Of a stretch of DNA of 64,000 nt, positions 15,511-25,312 are shown piece after piece. The notes under the pieces are model-generated. The model was not told the origin of the DNA, searched no databases, and worked only from the letters and a program-made list of their open reading frames with translations. Source of the stretch: SpSt-77 sp049972045 (GTDB taxonomy: Bacteria > Chloroflexota > Anaerolineae > B4-G1 > DUEL01); contig JBMFKS010000001.1 in NCBI GenBank assembly GCA_049972045.1, positions 15,325 through 79,324 of the forward strand, read 5' to 3'. Both the position numbers and the translations under genes were made by a program. Each line of letters begins with the position of its first letter. The first letter of the stretch is position 1.

Positions 15511-17295
15511 ATGCGCCTATCCAGAAAATCCGTCGTCATCGCCATACTGGTCAATCTGGCCCTGATGGGGGTGGGCGCCGTCGCCGCTCGCGCTGCACCG
15601 ACGGCGCAGCCAGAGCCGGTGCGGATGAGTTTCCCCCTCGCGGCGGCCGTCGGCATCCTCTACTACCTGGCCTGGTCTCCCTGGTTTGCCAACCTGGGCT
15701 TCACCGTTCTCTACCGCCCGCTGGTCGCCGGGACCCTGGTCGGGGCAGTGATGGGGCGGGTGGCGGAGGGGGTGGCTATCGGCGCCCACATCAACGTCCT
15801 CTACCTGGGGTGGATCACCGCCGGCGGCTCCTTCCCCGGCGACCCGGGCCTGGCGGGCTACCTGGGGACGGCGCTGGCGCTGGGGGGCGGGCTGGACGTC
15901 CAGGCGGCCCTGGCGCTGGCCGCTCCGCTGGGCCTGCTGGGCGGCCTGACGTACTCGCTGCGGATGTCCGTCTGCTCGGTGATCCCCCACTGGGCCGACC
16001 GCTTCGCCGAAGAGGGGGACATCAAGGCCGTCGCCCGCAGCAACTACATTTACTCTCAGCCTTTCCTGTTCGTCCTGTACGCGGTGCCGGTCGCCCTGGC
16101 GGCATATCTGGGCGCGCCAGCCGTGGGTGCGGCGCTGGGGTGGATCGCTCAGCACGCCATCTGGGTGATGAACGGGTTGTTCGTCGCCAGCGGGATGCTG
16201 GCCGCGCTGGGCATCGCCCTGAACCTGAAATTCCTGTTTCGCGGGAACACCTGGCCCTACTTCTTCATCGGATTCGCCGTCACTTCTTTGATGGCAGGCA
16301 AGGTCAACCTGGTGGTCCTGGCCATTATCGGGGTGTGCGTGGCCTACATTCACGTCCTCTTCACGGCCCGGGAGGGTGAGGAGCAACCGACGCCTCCGGC
16401 GGAGCGACGGGCCGGCCCGGGCCTGCTCACCCGTCGGGACGTCTTTCGCGCCTGGCTGCGCTGGCTCTTCTTCTCCCACTCCTGCTACAACTGGGAACGC
16501 ATGCAGGGGCTGGGCTTCGCCCACAGTATGACGCCCATCATTGAGAAATTGTACAAAAAGCAGGAGGACATCCGCGCGGCGCTGAAGCGACACCTGGTCT
16601 TCTTCAACACCCAGCCGGATATCGGGGGCGTCATTCACGGCATCGTGATCGCGATGGAGGAGGAGCGGGCCGCCGGAGCCGACATCAGCGACGACGCCAT
16701 CAACGGGGTCAAGACCGGGTTGATGGGCCCGATGGCGGGCATCGGCGATACTCTTCAGCAGGGCATCGTCATTCCCATTGCGCTGGCGCTGGGCATTGGC
16801 ATCGCCACCGGCGGCGCTGTTGGGACGGCGACGCGGGGGAGCATCCTGGGCCCCCTCTTCTACCTGGTCGCCGTGGCGGCCTTCATCTGGGGCGTGGGCT
16901 GGTGGGTCTGGTGGCAGGGATATGTCCGGGGGCGCGCGGCGGTGACGTCCATCCTCCGCACCGGTGCCATCGCACGCATCATTCTGGGTGCGGGGGTACT
17001 GGGCAACTTCATCATGGGCGCGCTGGCGGTCCAGTTCGTCCGTCTCTCCACCCCGGTGGCCTTTATGGTCGGTGGGAGTCCGTTCCGCCTGCAGGCCATC
17101 CTGGATAGTCTGATGCCCAACCTGCTACCCTTGTTGCTGGTGCTGCTGGTGTGGTGGCTGGTGGCCCGGAAGAACGTCTCCCCCACCAGGGTGATGGCGG
17201 CCATCATCCTCCTCGGCATCCTCAGCGCGTACCCGATCTGGCCGGGGCTGAACGAGGCCGGTGAGGCGATTCGGGTGGGACTGTTCGGGGGGTGA
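15511..17295 (+). CDS. Fused PTS mannose-family EIIC-EIID permease
   Basis: 594 residues, GGAGGA before the ATG. Residues 1 to about 285 form an EIIC domain (many TMs, GAHINVLYLGW, LNLKFLFRGN) and about 300-594 an EIID domain (RRDVFRAWLRWLFFSHSCYNWERMQ..., GLMGPMAGIGDTLQQG). IIC and IID are separate proteins in classical mannose-class systems, and together carry the sugar across the membrane. The first 30 residues look like an extra signal-type TM. Substrate unknown. Confidence 0.9.
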   Translation: MRLSRKSVVIAILVNLALMGVGAVAARAAPTAQPEPVRMSFPLAAAVGILYYLAWSPWFANLGFTVLYRPLVAGTLVGAVMGRVAEGVAIGAHINVLYLGWITAGGSFPGDPGLAGYLGTALALGGGLDVQAALALAAPLGLLGGLTYSLRMSVCSVIPHWADRFAEEGDIKAVARSNYIYSQPFLFVLYAVPVALAAYLGAPAVGAALGWIAQHAIWVMNGLFVASGMLAALGIALNLKFLFRGNTWPYFFIGFAVTSLMAGKVNLVVLAIIGVCVAYIHVLFTAREGEEQPTPPAERRAGPGLLTRRDVFRAWLRWLFFSHSCYNWERMQGLGFAHSMTPIIEKLYKKQEDIRAALKRHLVFFNTQPDIGGVIHGIVIAMEEERAAGADISDDAINGVKTGLMGPMAGIGDTLQQGIVIPIALALGIGIATGGAVGTATRGSILGPLFYLVAVAAFIWGVGWWVWWQGYVRGRAAVTSILRTGAIARIILGAGVLGNFIMGALAVQFVRLSTPVAFMVGGSPFRLQAILDSLMPNLLPLLLVLLVWWLVARKNVSPTRVMAAIILLGILSAYPIWPGLNEAGEAIRVGLFGG

Positions 17296-17331
17296 TCGGT
17301 AAGGACAAGCCCCGCCCCGCATGGGAATCGG

Positions 17332-17586
17332 ATGCCCGAAATAGAGGTAACGGTCAGACATCCGGAGGGGTTGCATGCCCGACCGGCGGCCCGTTTCGTC
17401 CAGACGGCGCGGCGGTTCCACAGCCGGGTGCGCGTCCTCTACGGCGGCCGGGAGGCGGACGCGAAGAGCCTGCTGAGCCTGCTGGCCCTGGGGGTAGAAC
17501 CGGAGGCGGTGATCACCATCCAAGCCGAAGGGGAGGACGCGGAAGAGGCGCTGGCCGCGCTGGAAGGGGTGGCAACAGGGCAGTAA
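17332..17586 (+). CDS. ptsH: Phosphocarrier protein HPr
   Basis: 84 residues. The active-site His is at 15 (GLHARPAA) and a regulatory-type Ser at 46 (AKSLLSLL), both at canonical positions, so both EI-dependent and HPr-kinase phosphorylation are conceivable. It lies 36 bp after the permease fusion, which makes a IIB / IIC-IID / HPr operon. EI and IIA must be encoded elsewhere if the system works. Confidence 0.93.
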   Translation: MPEIEVTVRHPEGLHARPAARFVQTARRFHSRVRVLYGGREADAKSLLSLLALGVEPEAVITIQAEGEDAEEALAALEGVATGQ

Positions 17587-17624
17587 GGACGCCTTCCGCA
17601 GGTTCCAACCTGCGGGAGGCGTCC
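17587..17624. terminator. Inverted repeat between convergent ptsH and ABC permease genes
   Basis: Arms 17587-17604 and 17607-17624 pair at 17 of 18 positions with a 2-base loop. No T-run. Position suggests bidirectional termination. Confidence 0.55.
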
Positions 17625-17626
17625 GG

Positions 17627-19129
17627 TTAGCGGCCATACACCGCCAGTACGATGGCCGGTGTGAGGGAAACCTCCACGGCGGCCGCCAAGGCCAGCAGGG
17701 GCACCACGACGGCCAGAAAGACCTTCACAAAGTCGGCCAGCGCCTGGATCCATCCCTCGCCGACGGTCAGCCCCCGGGGTGGGGCGATGAGGGTCGCGCC
17801 CAGGCGCACCGCCAGCGCGGTGGCGATGAGGGCGGCGGGCAGTTCCAACACGCCGTGGGGCATCACAAACGTCAACACAAATGTCAGCGGGTCATATCCC
17901 GCCCAGGCGACCTGGAAAGCGGCATAGGCAATGATGGCGACCGGAGCCATCAGCAGGATAATCGCCAGGGACCCGAAAGAAAACGTCCCCAGGATGGCGG
18001 CCAGCGTTAAGGAACGGACGTTGTTGCCCAGGACTCCCCAGACCGTAAAAGCGGGCAGCCAGGAAATCGCAGAGGCCTGCTGGAATACCTCTTCGGTCAC
18101 CTGATCCAGCGGGATGGATTCGGCCGGAAGCCGAAAGCGGACAGCGACTCCCCAGCCCACCCCCACTGCGCCCGCCAGGGAGACCAGGACCAAGGCCAGC
18201 GCCAGATGGGAACGGGCCAGAACCCGGGGGATATCCCGCAGATACAGCCCGGTCCAGGTGCTCAGCCAGCGCAGACGAGGGGGTAGCCTTTCCGGTGGCC
18301 ATCCGAAGAGCCACCGTTCCCAGACAAAATGCCGCCGAAACATCCGCCAGACGTTGCGCAGATTCGGTTCGTCAATTTCCCGCCCCAGCAACTCCTCCCG
18401 GTTGAAGAGCCGAATCCCCATCCGGACCAGCATCACATCCGCCACCAGCAGGAAGAGCAGGATGTACCAGAGGACCTGGTTGCCGCCCTGGAGGAGGATG
18501 AGGCTCTCCTGCTGGAGCAACAGGGAGACCGGAACGATGATGAAACTGGCCAGGAGGTTGGCGGCCCGGACACTGGTAGTCTGGCTGGAGACGACAACGG
18601 CCGCGGAGACCATCACGAGGGCCTTCCCAATGGTCAAAAGAAAAACCTGTAACAGGGTCAAGGGGGTCGGCCGTGCCTCTATGGGCAGGATGAGCAAATA
18701 AAAGGCAATGCCGACGGTGCCCGCCATCAGTGGAAGGGTCAAGGCAGCCACCGTCTTCCCCAGATAGAGTTGCAGGTCGGAGAGCGGCGTCGCCAGGAGG
18801 GGCTCCAGGCTCATCCGCTCCTTCTCCCCCACGAAGGATTCCAGCGCGATGACCAGGGAGATGGAGACAGGGAGAAACCCCACCAGCAGGAGCATAAGGG
18901 GCAGCAAGCGGGTCGTCACTCCCTCCGCTCCCCAGCGTTCGTAGAAGGAACCCTCCAGATAGCCGGTCACGAAGCGCATCAGAAGGGGGAAGAGGAGCGT
19001 CAGGGCGAAAATGGGGAACAGAATGCGCCAATCCCGCAGGTAATCCCGCAGTTCCCGCCCCATCAGAAGCCAGACCTGGCGGAACCAGTGGGCTTGGATG
19101 GTTCCCTGAACGAATGGGATTTCCCTCAT
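17627..19129 (-). CDS. ABC-2 permease fused to a SpoIIM/DUF95 domain
   Basis: 500 residues. Residues 1 to about 235 are an ABC-2 permease (LLMGRELRDYLRDWRILFPIFAL, then GEKERMSLEPLLATPLSD, a signature of NatB-like permeases). From about 285 a second membrane block carries the SpoIIM/DUF95 motifs NNVRSLTLAAILG and PHGVLELPAALIA. SpoIIM proteins are membrane partners of peptidoglycan remodelling in sporulators, but stand-alone DUF95 proteins are widespread and of unknown role. The ATPase gene ends 4 bp before it, so the two form one transporter. Substrate unknown. Confidence 0.8.
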   Translation of the reverse strand: MREIPFVQGTIQAHWFRQVWLLMGRELRDYLRDWRILFPIFALTLLFPLLMRFVTGYLEGSFYERWGAEGVTTRLLPLMLLLVGFLPVSISLVIALESFVGEKERMSLEPLLATPLSDLQLYLGKTVAALTLPLMAGTVGIAFYLLILPIEARPTPLTLLQVFLLTIGKALVMVSAAVVVSSQTTSVRAANLLASFIIVPVSLLLQQESLILLQGGNQVLWYILLFLLVADVMLVRMGIRLFNREELLGREIDEPNLRNVWRMFRRHFVWERWLFGWPPERLPPRLRWLSTWTGLYLRDIPRVLARSHLALALVLVSLAGAVGVGWGVAVRFRLPAESIPLDQVTEEVFQQASAISWLPAFTVWGVLGNNVRSLTLAAILGTFSFGSLAIILLMAPVAIIAYAAFQVAWAGYDPLTFVLTFVMPHGVLELPAALIATALAVRLGATLIAPPRGLTVGEGWIQALADFVKVFLAVVVPLLALAAAVEVSLTPAIVLAVYGR

Positions 19130-19133
19130 TCTA

Positions 19134-20075
19134 TCACCATTGGGTTGCAGGCTGAAGCCCGCGCTCCGATTCCACCACCCGCAAATAGACCGCTTCCAGG
19201 CTGCGCGGGACCTCGCCCAGGGTCACCACCGGGATGCCCGCTTCGGCCAGAGAGCGCACGATCGCCGGATTGACCGTCTCCGGCGATTCCACCTGGTAGC
19301 GAATCCAGTTCGGGCCTTCTTCCACGACCGGAGCCCAGCGAGCGACCAGGGGACGGGCTCCGTCAATGGAGGATGCCACCCGGAGTTCCATCAACGGGGG
19401 GCCCAGCAGTTGTCGCTTCAATTCCGCCGGTGTCCCCATGGCCACAATCCGCCCGCGCCGGATGATGGCAATTTCGTCCGCCAGCAGTTCCGCCTCCGCC
19501 AGGTTGTGCGTGCAGACCAGTATGGTGTGCCGTTCATCCCGCAGCGAGAGGATGGCGTCCCGCACCAGTTTGGCGCTGTGGGGGTCCATCGCCGATGTGG
19601 GTTCATCCAGCAGGAGGACAGGCGGGTCGTGGAGCAAGGCACGCACCAGGGCCAGTTTCTGACGCATCCCTTTGGAGTACTCCCCGATACGCCGGTCCCA
19701 GGCCTCCGGCATGGCGAACCGGTCCAGCCACTCCCGGGCCCGTCGTCGGCAGGTCTCCGGGTCCAGGCCGTAAAGTCGGCCAAAGAACTCCAGGTATTCC
19801 CCTCCACCCATCCGCAGGTAGAGGCCCGGCTGTTCGGTCAGCAGCCCCACCTGCTGGCGGACGGCGATGGGGTCCTGGCGGGTGTCGTGCCCGGCGACCA
19901 CCGCTCGGCCCTCGGTGGGCATCAGGATGGCCGCCAGCATCCGCACGGTAGTGGTCTTCCCGGCCCCGTTGGGACCCAAAAGGGCCAGGATCCGTCCCGG
20001 TCGGACGGTCAACGTGACCCCATCCACGGCGGTGAAGTCGTCAAATCGTTTGGTGAGGTGTTCGGTGTGGATCAT
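19134..20075 (-). CDS. ABC transporter ATP-binding protein
   Basis: 313 residues. Walker A GPNGAGKTT (34-42), signature YSKGMRQKLALVRAL near 131, Walker B VLLLDEPTSAMD, and switch His in CTHNLAEAE. The C-terminal 80 residues are the accessory domain of NatA/CcmA-like ATPases. It pairs with the downstream ABC-2/SpoIIM protein. Confidence 0.93.
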   Translation of the reverse strand: MIHTEHLTKRFDDFTAVDGVTLTVRPGRILALLGPNGAGKTTTVRMLAAILMPTEGRAVVAGHDTRQDPIAVRQQVGLLTEQPGLYLRMGGGEYLEFFGRLYGLDPETCRRRAREWLDRFAMPEAWDRRIGEYSKGMRQKLALVRALLHDPPVLLLDEPTSAMDPHSAKLVRDAILSLRDERHTILVCTHNLAEAELLADEIAIIRRGRIVAMGTPAELKRQLLGPPLMELRVASSIDGARPLVARWAPVVEEGPNWIRYQVESPETVNPAIVRSLAEAGIPVVTLGEVPRSLEAVYLRVVESERGLQPATQW

Positions 20076-20126
20076 CGGTTCGTCTGGACTGTCGCCGATA
20101 ACCGTTATGCCGAAATGAATTTCGGC

Positions 20127-23100
20127 CTATCCCGCTACCGGCAGGGTGAAGGTAAACGTGCTTCCTTTACCTGGCTCGCTCTCCACCCAAATTTGACCGC
20201 CCTGGAGTTCCACCAGACTCCGGGTGATGACCAGCCCCAGACCGGTGCCGGGCACGCTCCGCACCATCGGATGCTGGGAGCGGAAAAACTTGGTGAACAG
20301 TCGCTCCTGCTCCTCAGGTGAAATACCGATGCCCGTATCGGAAACGGAACAGACCACAAATCCGCCGTCCGGATGAACGGTTACCCGGATGTGGCCTTCC
20401 TCGGGGGTGTACTTGTACGCGTTACTCAGCAGATTGGTCAGAATCTGCACCACCCGGTTCCGGTCCGCCTTCACGGGAGGCAACGGTTCCGCGATTTCCA
20501 CCTCCAGCGTCTGCCGTTTGGCCTCTACCTCCTGGCGGATCATCCGAACGGCCTCCTCTACGGCCTCCCGCAACGCGACCTGCCCGATTTCCAGCCGCAG
20601 TCGCCCCGCCTCAATCCGGGACATATCCAGCAGTTCCTGCACCATTGTGTCCATCCGGTTCACGTTGGAACGGATGACTTCCAGGAACGACCGCTGGGTC
20701 TCGGTCAGGTCGCCCGCCAACCCCTTGACCAGCAGGTCGGTGTAGCCCTTGATCGCCGTCATCGGCTGTTTCAGTTCGTGGGAGACGAAGGAGATGAATT
20801 CCGTCTTGGCCTGGTTGGCGGCCTCCACCGCGGCGAAGAGGCGGGCGTTCTCTATCGCGATGGCCGCGTGATCGGCCAGGCGAACGACGAAATCCAGGGC
20901 ATCCTGGTCAAATTGTCCCGGCCGGGCGCTCTCCAGCACGATGACACCGATAATCCGTTCCTCTCGCCAGATGGGCACCGTCATCTGGGCAACCATTCCG
21001 TCCACAGCGGCCACGTAATCGGGGTCGTTGCGAACATCGGAGACCAGTTCGGGCCGACCCGTCCGGGCTATCCGTCCCACGATGCCCCGGTCCAGCGGCC
21101 AGAGGGTCTCCCGGTACGGCTCCACGGAGTCCGGGGGGTAGCCCCGGTAGGCCAGAAGCCGCAGGCCCCGCCGGCCGTCCTCCTCGTCCAAGACGGCCAG
21201 CAACCCGACATCGGCGCCCGTCCGCTGAATGGCCCATTCCAGAGCCGTTTCCATCGTCTGCTGATAATCCAGCGTGGCGTTCAATTCCCGGTCAATCCGC
21301 TGCATCATGGAGAGTTCCTCCACCCGGGCCGCCAGCGCCTGGTCGGTCATGGCGAAGAGACGGGCGTTCTGGATGGCCACGGCCGCCTGCGCGGCCAGAG
21401 CGGTCAGCAATCGTTCGTCGTCCTCATCAAAGGGGCGACCGTCCCGCCGATTGAGCATCTCCAGGGCGCCGATGACCGTCCCGTGAGCCGTCATGGGAGC
21501 ACAGAGGAGCGAACGGGTGACAAACCGGGAGCGGCGGTCTACGTCCGCATACCAGTGCTTGTCCTGCCGGACATCGTCCACCCGGATGGGGCGGTTCTCC
21601 CGGACGACCTGTCCGGCGATGCCGGCACCGGCGGTCAGGCGGGTACCGGCGAGGTCGGGCGCGCCCACGGCGACCTGAAAGACCAGATCTCCGCTCTCTT
21701 CGTCCACCAGCAAGAGGGAGCCCGCCTCCGCCTGCAGGAGGTCTACCGCTTTCCGGATGGTCAGGTCCAGCAGGCTGTTCAGGTCCAGCGTAGACGCCAG
21801 GAGATGGCCCACCTCATTCAGCCCCTCCAGCCGCCGGGCCCATTTTTCCGTCTCCTGATAGAGGCGGGCCTTATCCAGAATGGCCGCGGCCTGGTCGGCG
21901 ATGACCTGGAACACCCGCACCTGCTCCGCTGTATACGTCACATCGGGGTCAAAACTGGAGATATTGATGACGCCCAGGATGCGGTCCTGGGAGATGAGAG
22001 GCATACCCATCCAGGCTTTGCCCGGTCGGCCCCCCGGCCGGACCCCCCGACGCTGGCACTCGGCCAGGTAGTCATCGGTCACGATGGGCTGACCGGTGCG
22101 GACGATGAGGCCGGTCAGCCCCTCCGTATCGGACCAGATGTCTTCGGGATACCGCCGTTCACCGTTCTCCACGTAGAAGGCGAAGCGCAGGGTCCGGGTC
22201 GGGGGATCGTAGAGCGCAATGTAGAAGTTGCGAGCGTCCAGTACCCGATTGGTCTGGGTATAGATCAGTTCCATCAGGTCGTCCGGCTGGACGGAGAAGC
22301 CCACGGACTGGGCAATCGTGCCCACCGCTTCCAGTTCCTGGACCCGGCGCTCCAGGTCCGCGATCAAGCGGACGCGGTCCAGCGCGGCGGTGATCTGGGG
22401 GGATAGCATCTCCAGGAACCAGGCATCGCGGGCACGGAAGCGCTCCAGGCGGGTGGGACCGACGGTCAGCCATCCCCATCCGGGCAGGGGGACGAAGAGG
22501 GCCGGCCCCAGGACAGCCAGCCGCTCTTCCTCCTCTTCCAGGTCGGAGGGAAGGATGTCCTCCACCGCAAGGTAAAGAGGACGGGTATCGCCGCTCATCC
22601 GACGGGCCAGTGGTCCGTCGGGGCGAAAAGATGGCAGGGAAGAGGACGAGGCATCACCGAAAACCCGGGGAACGTACAATCCACTGCGCGGGCTGGCCAG
22701 GTAGAAGATCACAGAACGGGGTGCCAGTACCTGCCCGATGACATCGGCGACGGCCGCTATCACCTCATCCACAGAACGTACGGTGGCCACCCGGTTTCCG
22801 AACTCCCGCAGGGCCCGCTCCGGGGCCATCCGCCGCCCCAGCAACAAACGGTCTATCGCGCGGGTCAGCAGCCCGCGCAGGGGCAGAATTCCCATCCCCA
22901 CCACCAGCACCAGCAGGGCCAGCACCAGCGGCTGAAAGGGGAGAATGGTCAGGTGGAACCACCGGCCCAGGAGGGCCAGGAGCAGGGCAAATATGCCCAC
23001 CACGGCCAGCGTCAGGAGAAGGTAAATCGCCGCGTTGCGGACCACCCAGTCAATGTTCAGTGTGCGGGGGAAGAGAATGGCGTAGGCGATGGCCAGGGGG

Positions 23101-24092
23101 AAGAAGACAAAGGACGGCAGCAGCAGGCTGGGCTGGAAGGGGAAGCCGGGCCGGAAGGCAAAGGGAATCCAGACCATTATCGGGAAGAAAGAAAGCAGAG
23201 CCCCCAGCAGGACAATGTAGGTCTGGGCCCGGATGATGGGGGAGCGGGAGAAGAGCCGGTGGTAGGCCATCAGGCCGATGAGCACCAGCCCGCCGATGCC
23301 CGCCCAGGCCCGCCCCCATCGCCAGGGAGCGAAGTAGGCGATGGGGTGGGCCATGTCCGCCGTGGTGAGCCACCCGGCGACCGTCAGTCCCAGCGCGGGC
23401 AGGTAGACCAGCAGACGCAGCCACGGGAACCGTCGCAGCACAGGAGGCGGCTGGGGGAAAACCAGAGCCAGGTGGGCCGCCGCGCTTCCGGCCAGCGGCA
23501 CCGCGGCAACCCAGACCGGGAACAGGCGATGAGTGGTGTACAGGTCAAAAAAGAGGCCCGTCACCAGCGCGATGAAGATGCAGAAGAGGGCAAAAATCTG
23601 CCCCGACTCTTCCCGCCCCCGCCGCCAGAGCATCACTCCCCCGGCGGCCAGATAGAACAGGCCCAGGGCATAAGGAATGATGAAGAAGTCCCAGAGGACC
23701 AGCCGGGGGAGGGAAGTCAGGGAGACCCGAACCTGACGGACGGCGCCCGTCTCCGCGTGGCGCGCGGTGAAGGTGACAGTCTCTCCGACCTGGCGATGAT
23801 GCAGAGCCTCTATCAGCGCGGGGGGACGGTCCAGCGGCTCCCCATCTATGGCGACCAGTTGTTCGGGCAGGCTCAGGCCGGCCGCGTACCCGCCCCAGGA
23901 CATAGAGCCGATGTTGTTCACTACCAGCGTCGGTTCGGTGAAGAGGCCGGGGAAAGGGAGGCGGACGGTCTGGAGCGCCAGCACGGCGGCCCAGACCAGG
24001 ATGACAGCGGAGAAGGCCGAGAGGGCCGCCAGGAACCCGCGGACCAGTTGCCGGAAAGGAGTCTTCGGGAAGTCAGAACCCGAATGGGCCAT
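20127..24092 (-). CDS. Large membrane sensor histidine kinase with PDZ-like domain and four GAF domains
   Basis: 1321 residues from ATG 24092 (CGGAG upstream); the open frame extends 45 codons into a repeat and is rejected. Order: TM near 20-40, PDZ-like segment about 50-115 (AIDGEPLDRPPALIEAL), seven or eight TMs to about 390, GAF domains at about 425-590, 605-770, 785-935 and 950-1090, HisKA with H-box SHELKQPM near 1102, HATPase with N-box NLLSNAYKYTP near 1217, and DTGIGI and GTGLGL motifs. No cognate regulator is adjacent; the ABC transporter follows 51 bp downstream. Confidence 0.9.
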   Translation of the reverse strand: MAHSGSDFPKTPFRQLVRGFLAALSAFSAVILVWAAVLALQTVRLPFPGLFTEPTLVVNNIGSMSWGGYAAGLSLPEQLVAIDGEPLDRPPALIEALHHRQVGETVTFTARHAETGAVRQVRVSLTSLPRLVLWDFFIIPYALGLFYLAAGGVMLWRRGREESGQIFALFCIFIALVTGLFFDLYTTHRLFPVWVAAVPLAGSAAAHLALVFPQPPPVLRRFPWLRLLVYLPALGLTVAGWLTTADMAHPIAYFAPWRWGRAWAGIGGLVLIGLMAYHRLFSRSPIIRAQTYIVLLGALLSFFPIMVWIPFAFRPGFPFQPSLLLPSFVFFPLAIAYAILFPRTLNIDWVVRNAAIYLLLTLAVVGIFALLLALLGRWFHLTILPFQPLVLALLVLVVGMGILPLRGLLTRAIDRLLLGRRMAPERALREFGNRVATVRSVDEVIAAVADVIGQVLAPRSVIFYLASPRSGLYVPRVFGDASSSSLPSFRPDGPLARRMSGDTRPLYLAVEDILPSDLEEEEERLAVLGPALFVPLPGWGWLTVGPTRLERFRARDAWFLEMLSPQITAALDRVRLIADLERRVQELEAVGTIAQSVGFSVQPDDLMELIYTQTNRVLDARNFYIALYDPPTRTLRFAFYVENGERRYPEDIWSDTEGLTGLIVRTGQPIVTDDYLAECQRRGVRPGGRPGKAWMGMPLISQDRILGVINISSFDPDVTYTAEQVRVFQVIADQAAAILDKARLYQETEKWARRLEGLNEVGHLLASTLDLNSLLDLTIRKAVDLLQAEAGSLLLVDEESGDLVFQVAVGAPDLAGTRLTAGAGIAGQVVRENRPIRVDDVRQDKHWYADVDRRSRFVTRSLLCAPMTAHGTVIGALEMLNRRDGRPFDEDDERLLTALAAQAAVAIQNARLFAMTDQALAARVEELSMMQRIDRELNATLDYQQTMETALEWAIQRTGADVGLLAVLDEEDGRRGLRLLAYRGYPPDSVEPYRETLWPLDRGIVGRIARTGRPELVSDVRNDPDYVAAVDGMVAQMTVPIWREERIIGVIVLESARPGQFDQDALDFVVRLADHAAIAIENARLFAAVEAANQAKTEFISFVSHELKQPMTAIKGYTDLLVKGLAGDLTETQRSFLEVIRSNVNRMDTMVQELLDMSRIEAGRLRLEIGQVALREAVEEAVRMIRQEVEAKRQTLEVEIAEPLPPVKADRNRVVQILTNLLSNAYKYTPEEGHIRVTVHPDGGFVVCSVSDTGIGISPEEQERLFTKFFRSQHPMVRSVPGTGLGLVITRSLVELQGGQIWVESEPGKGSTFTFTLPVAG

Positions 24093-24126
24093 CCGATGCT
24101 CCGGGCACGTTGTTTCTTTTCCAACA

Positions 24127-24200
24127 ACCACGAAAAACCACGAAGGACCCGAAGGGACACGGATTTTCTGCCCCCTCAGGATTCTTCGTGTCCTTTGTGG
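24127..24200. repeat. Dispersed CCACGAAGGACACGAAG-type inverted repeat
   Basis: Left arm CCACGAAGGACCCGAAG and right arm CTTCGTGTCCTTTGTGG pair around a 28-base centre. It lies just upstream of the kinase start and has created a spurious N-terminal extension. The same words occur at 1590-1683 and 49280-49316. Confidence 0.7.
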
Positions 24201-24258
24201 ACTCTTTACGCCCTTGGTAGCAGGCAATTGTTAAATTGTAGCACATTATCGCCAGGCG

Positions 24259-25296
24259 TCAACGGCCAAAAAGTACCCAGGACATCCCTAAAGCCAGCAA
24301 GGTATTGAAGAGCGTGGCCGCCAGGTACACCAGGAGCGGGCGAAGGCCGATTTTCCGCAGTTCGCCGAAGGAGAGTTGCCAGCCGATGCCGATGAAGGCC
24401 AGGGTGAACGCCCAGTTGCGCAGAGCGGTGATGTCTTTCACCTGGGCTTTAGTGAAAAGCCCCACCGAGGCCAGCACCGATACGGCGAGAAACCCCAGGA
24501 CGAACTTGGGGAAGCGCTCCCAGATCATCCGCGCGCTGGGGCGACCGGCGGTAGCCCCTTCCTCCTTGGCCACCCAGTACAGGGCCAGGAGAAACGCCAC
24601 CACACCGATCAGGGCGTTCTGGGCCATTTTGACGATGGACGCCACCCTGACGGCCTCCTCGCCGTAGATGGCTCCGGCGCCGACCACGGCGGCGGTGGTG
24701 TCTATGTTGCCGCCGAACCAGGCCCCGGCCCAGGCAGGGGACATGCCGGTCGCCGCAGCAATCCAGGGCATCAGCACCATCATCGGCAGAGCGGTGACGA
24801 TGACCAGCGCGGTCACGTAGGCCAGTTGCTCCCTTTTGGCAAGAACGGCACCTGCGGCGGCGATGGCCGCCGAGACGCCGCAGATGGAGACCGCGGCACA
24901 CATCAACGCCCGCAACTTCTTTTCCAATTGGAGTCGTCCGCCCAGCCACCAGGTAAAGGCGAAGACCAGGGAGACCAAGGCCAGGGCTTGAACCACCCCC
25001 CGTGCGCCAACGCTGAGAATCTCCCCCAGATTGACGGCTGCGCCCAGCAGGACCAGGCCAATTTTCAGGAAGAGTTCGGCCCGGAAGGCCCTGCCCAGCC
25101 GTTCTTTCACTCCCGCCGCGGCGGCGATGGCGCCCGTCACGAATCCCAGCAGGGCGGCCCACAGGGGATACTCCAGGGCTTTCGGACTGATGGTGGCCAG
25201 GCGATGGGTCGCCCAGGCCAGCGCGACCAGCAAAACCAGTGAGGCGACGAGCCATAATGCCTGTGTCCAGCGGACTGAGAGATGGGAAGAGCCCAT
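24259..25296 (-). CDS. YeiH/UPF0324 family putative sulfate exporter
   Basis: 345 residues, about ten TMs. Family motifs ICGVSAAIA and GGNIDTTAAVVGAGAIYG are present. Members are annotated as putative sulfate exporters because some lie near taurine or sulfoacetate degradation genes; transport has rarely been shown. Here it is the last gene after a 43-residue membrane protein, an HdrDE-like oxidoreductase and a lipoyl H protein. Confidence 0.85.
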   Translation of the reverse strand: MGSSHLSVRWTQALWLVASLVLLVALAWATHRLATISPKALEYPLWAALLGFVTGAIAAAAGVKERLGRAFRAELFLKIGLVLLGAAVNLGEILSVGARGVVQALALVSLVFAFTWWLGGRLQLEKKLRALMCAAVSICGVSAAIAAAGAVLAKREQLAYVTALVIVTALPMMVLMPWIAAATGMSPAWAGAWFGGNIDTTAAVVGAGAIYGEEAVRVASIVKMAQNALIGVVAFLLALYWVAKEEGATAGRPSARMIWERFPKFVLGFLAVSVLASVGLFTKAQVKDITALRNWAFTLAFIGIGWQLSFGELRKIGLRPLLVYLAATLFNTLLALGMSWVLFGR

Positions 25297-25312
25297 ATCT
25301 ACCTCTTCGCTA

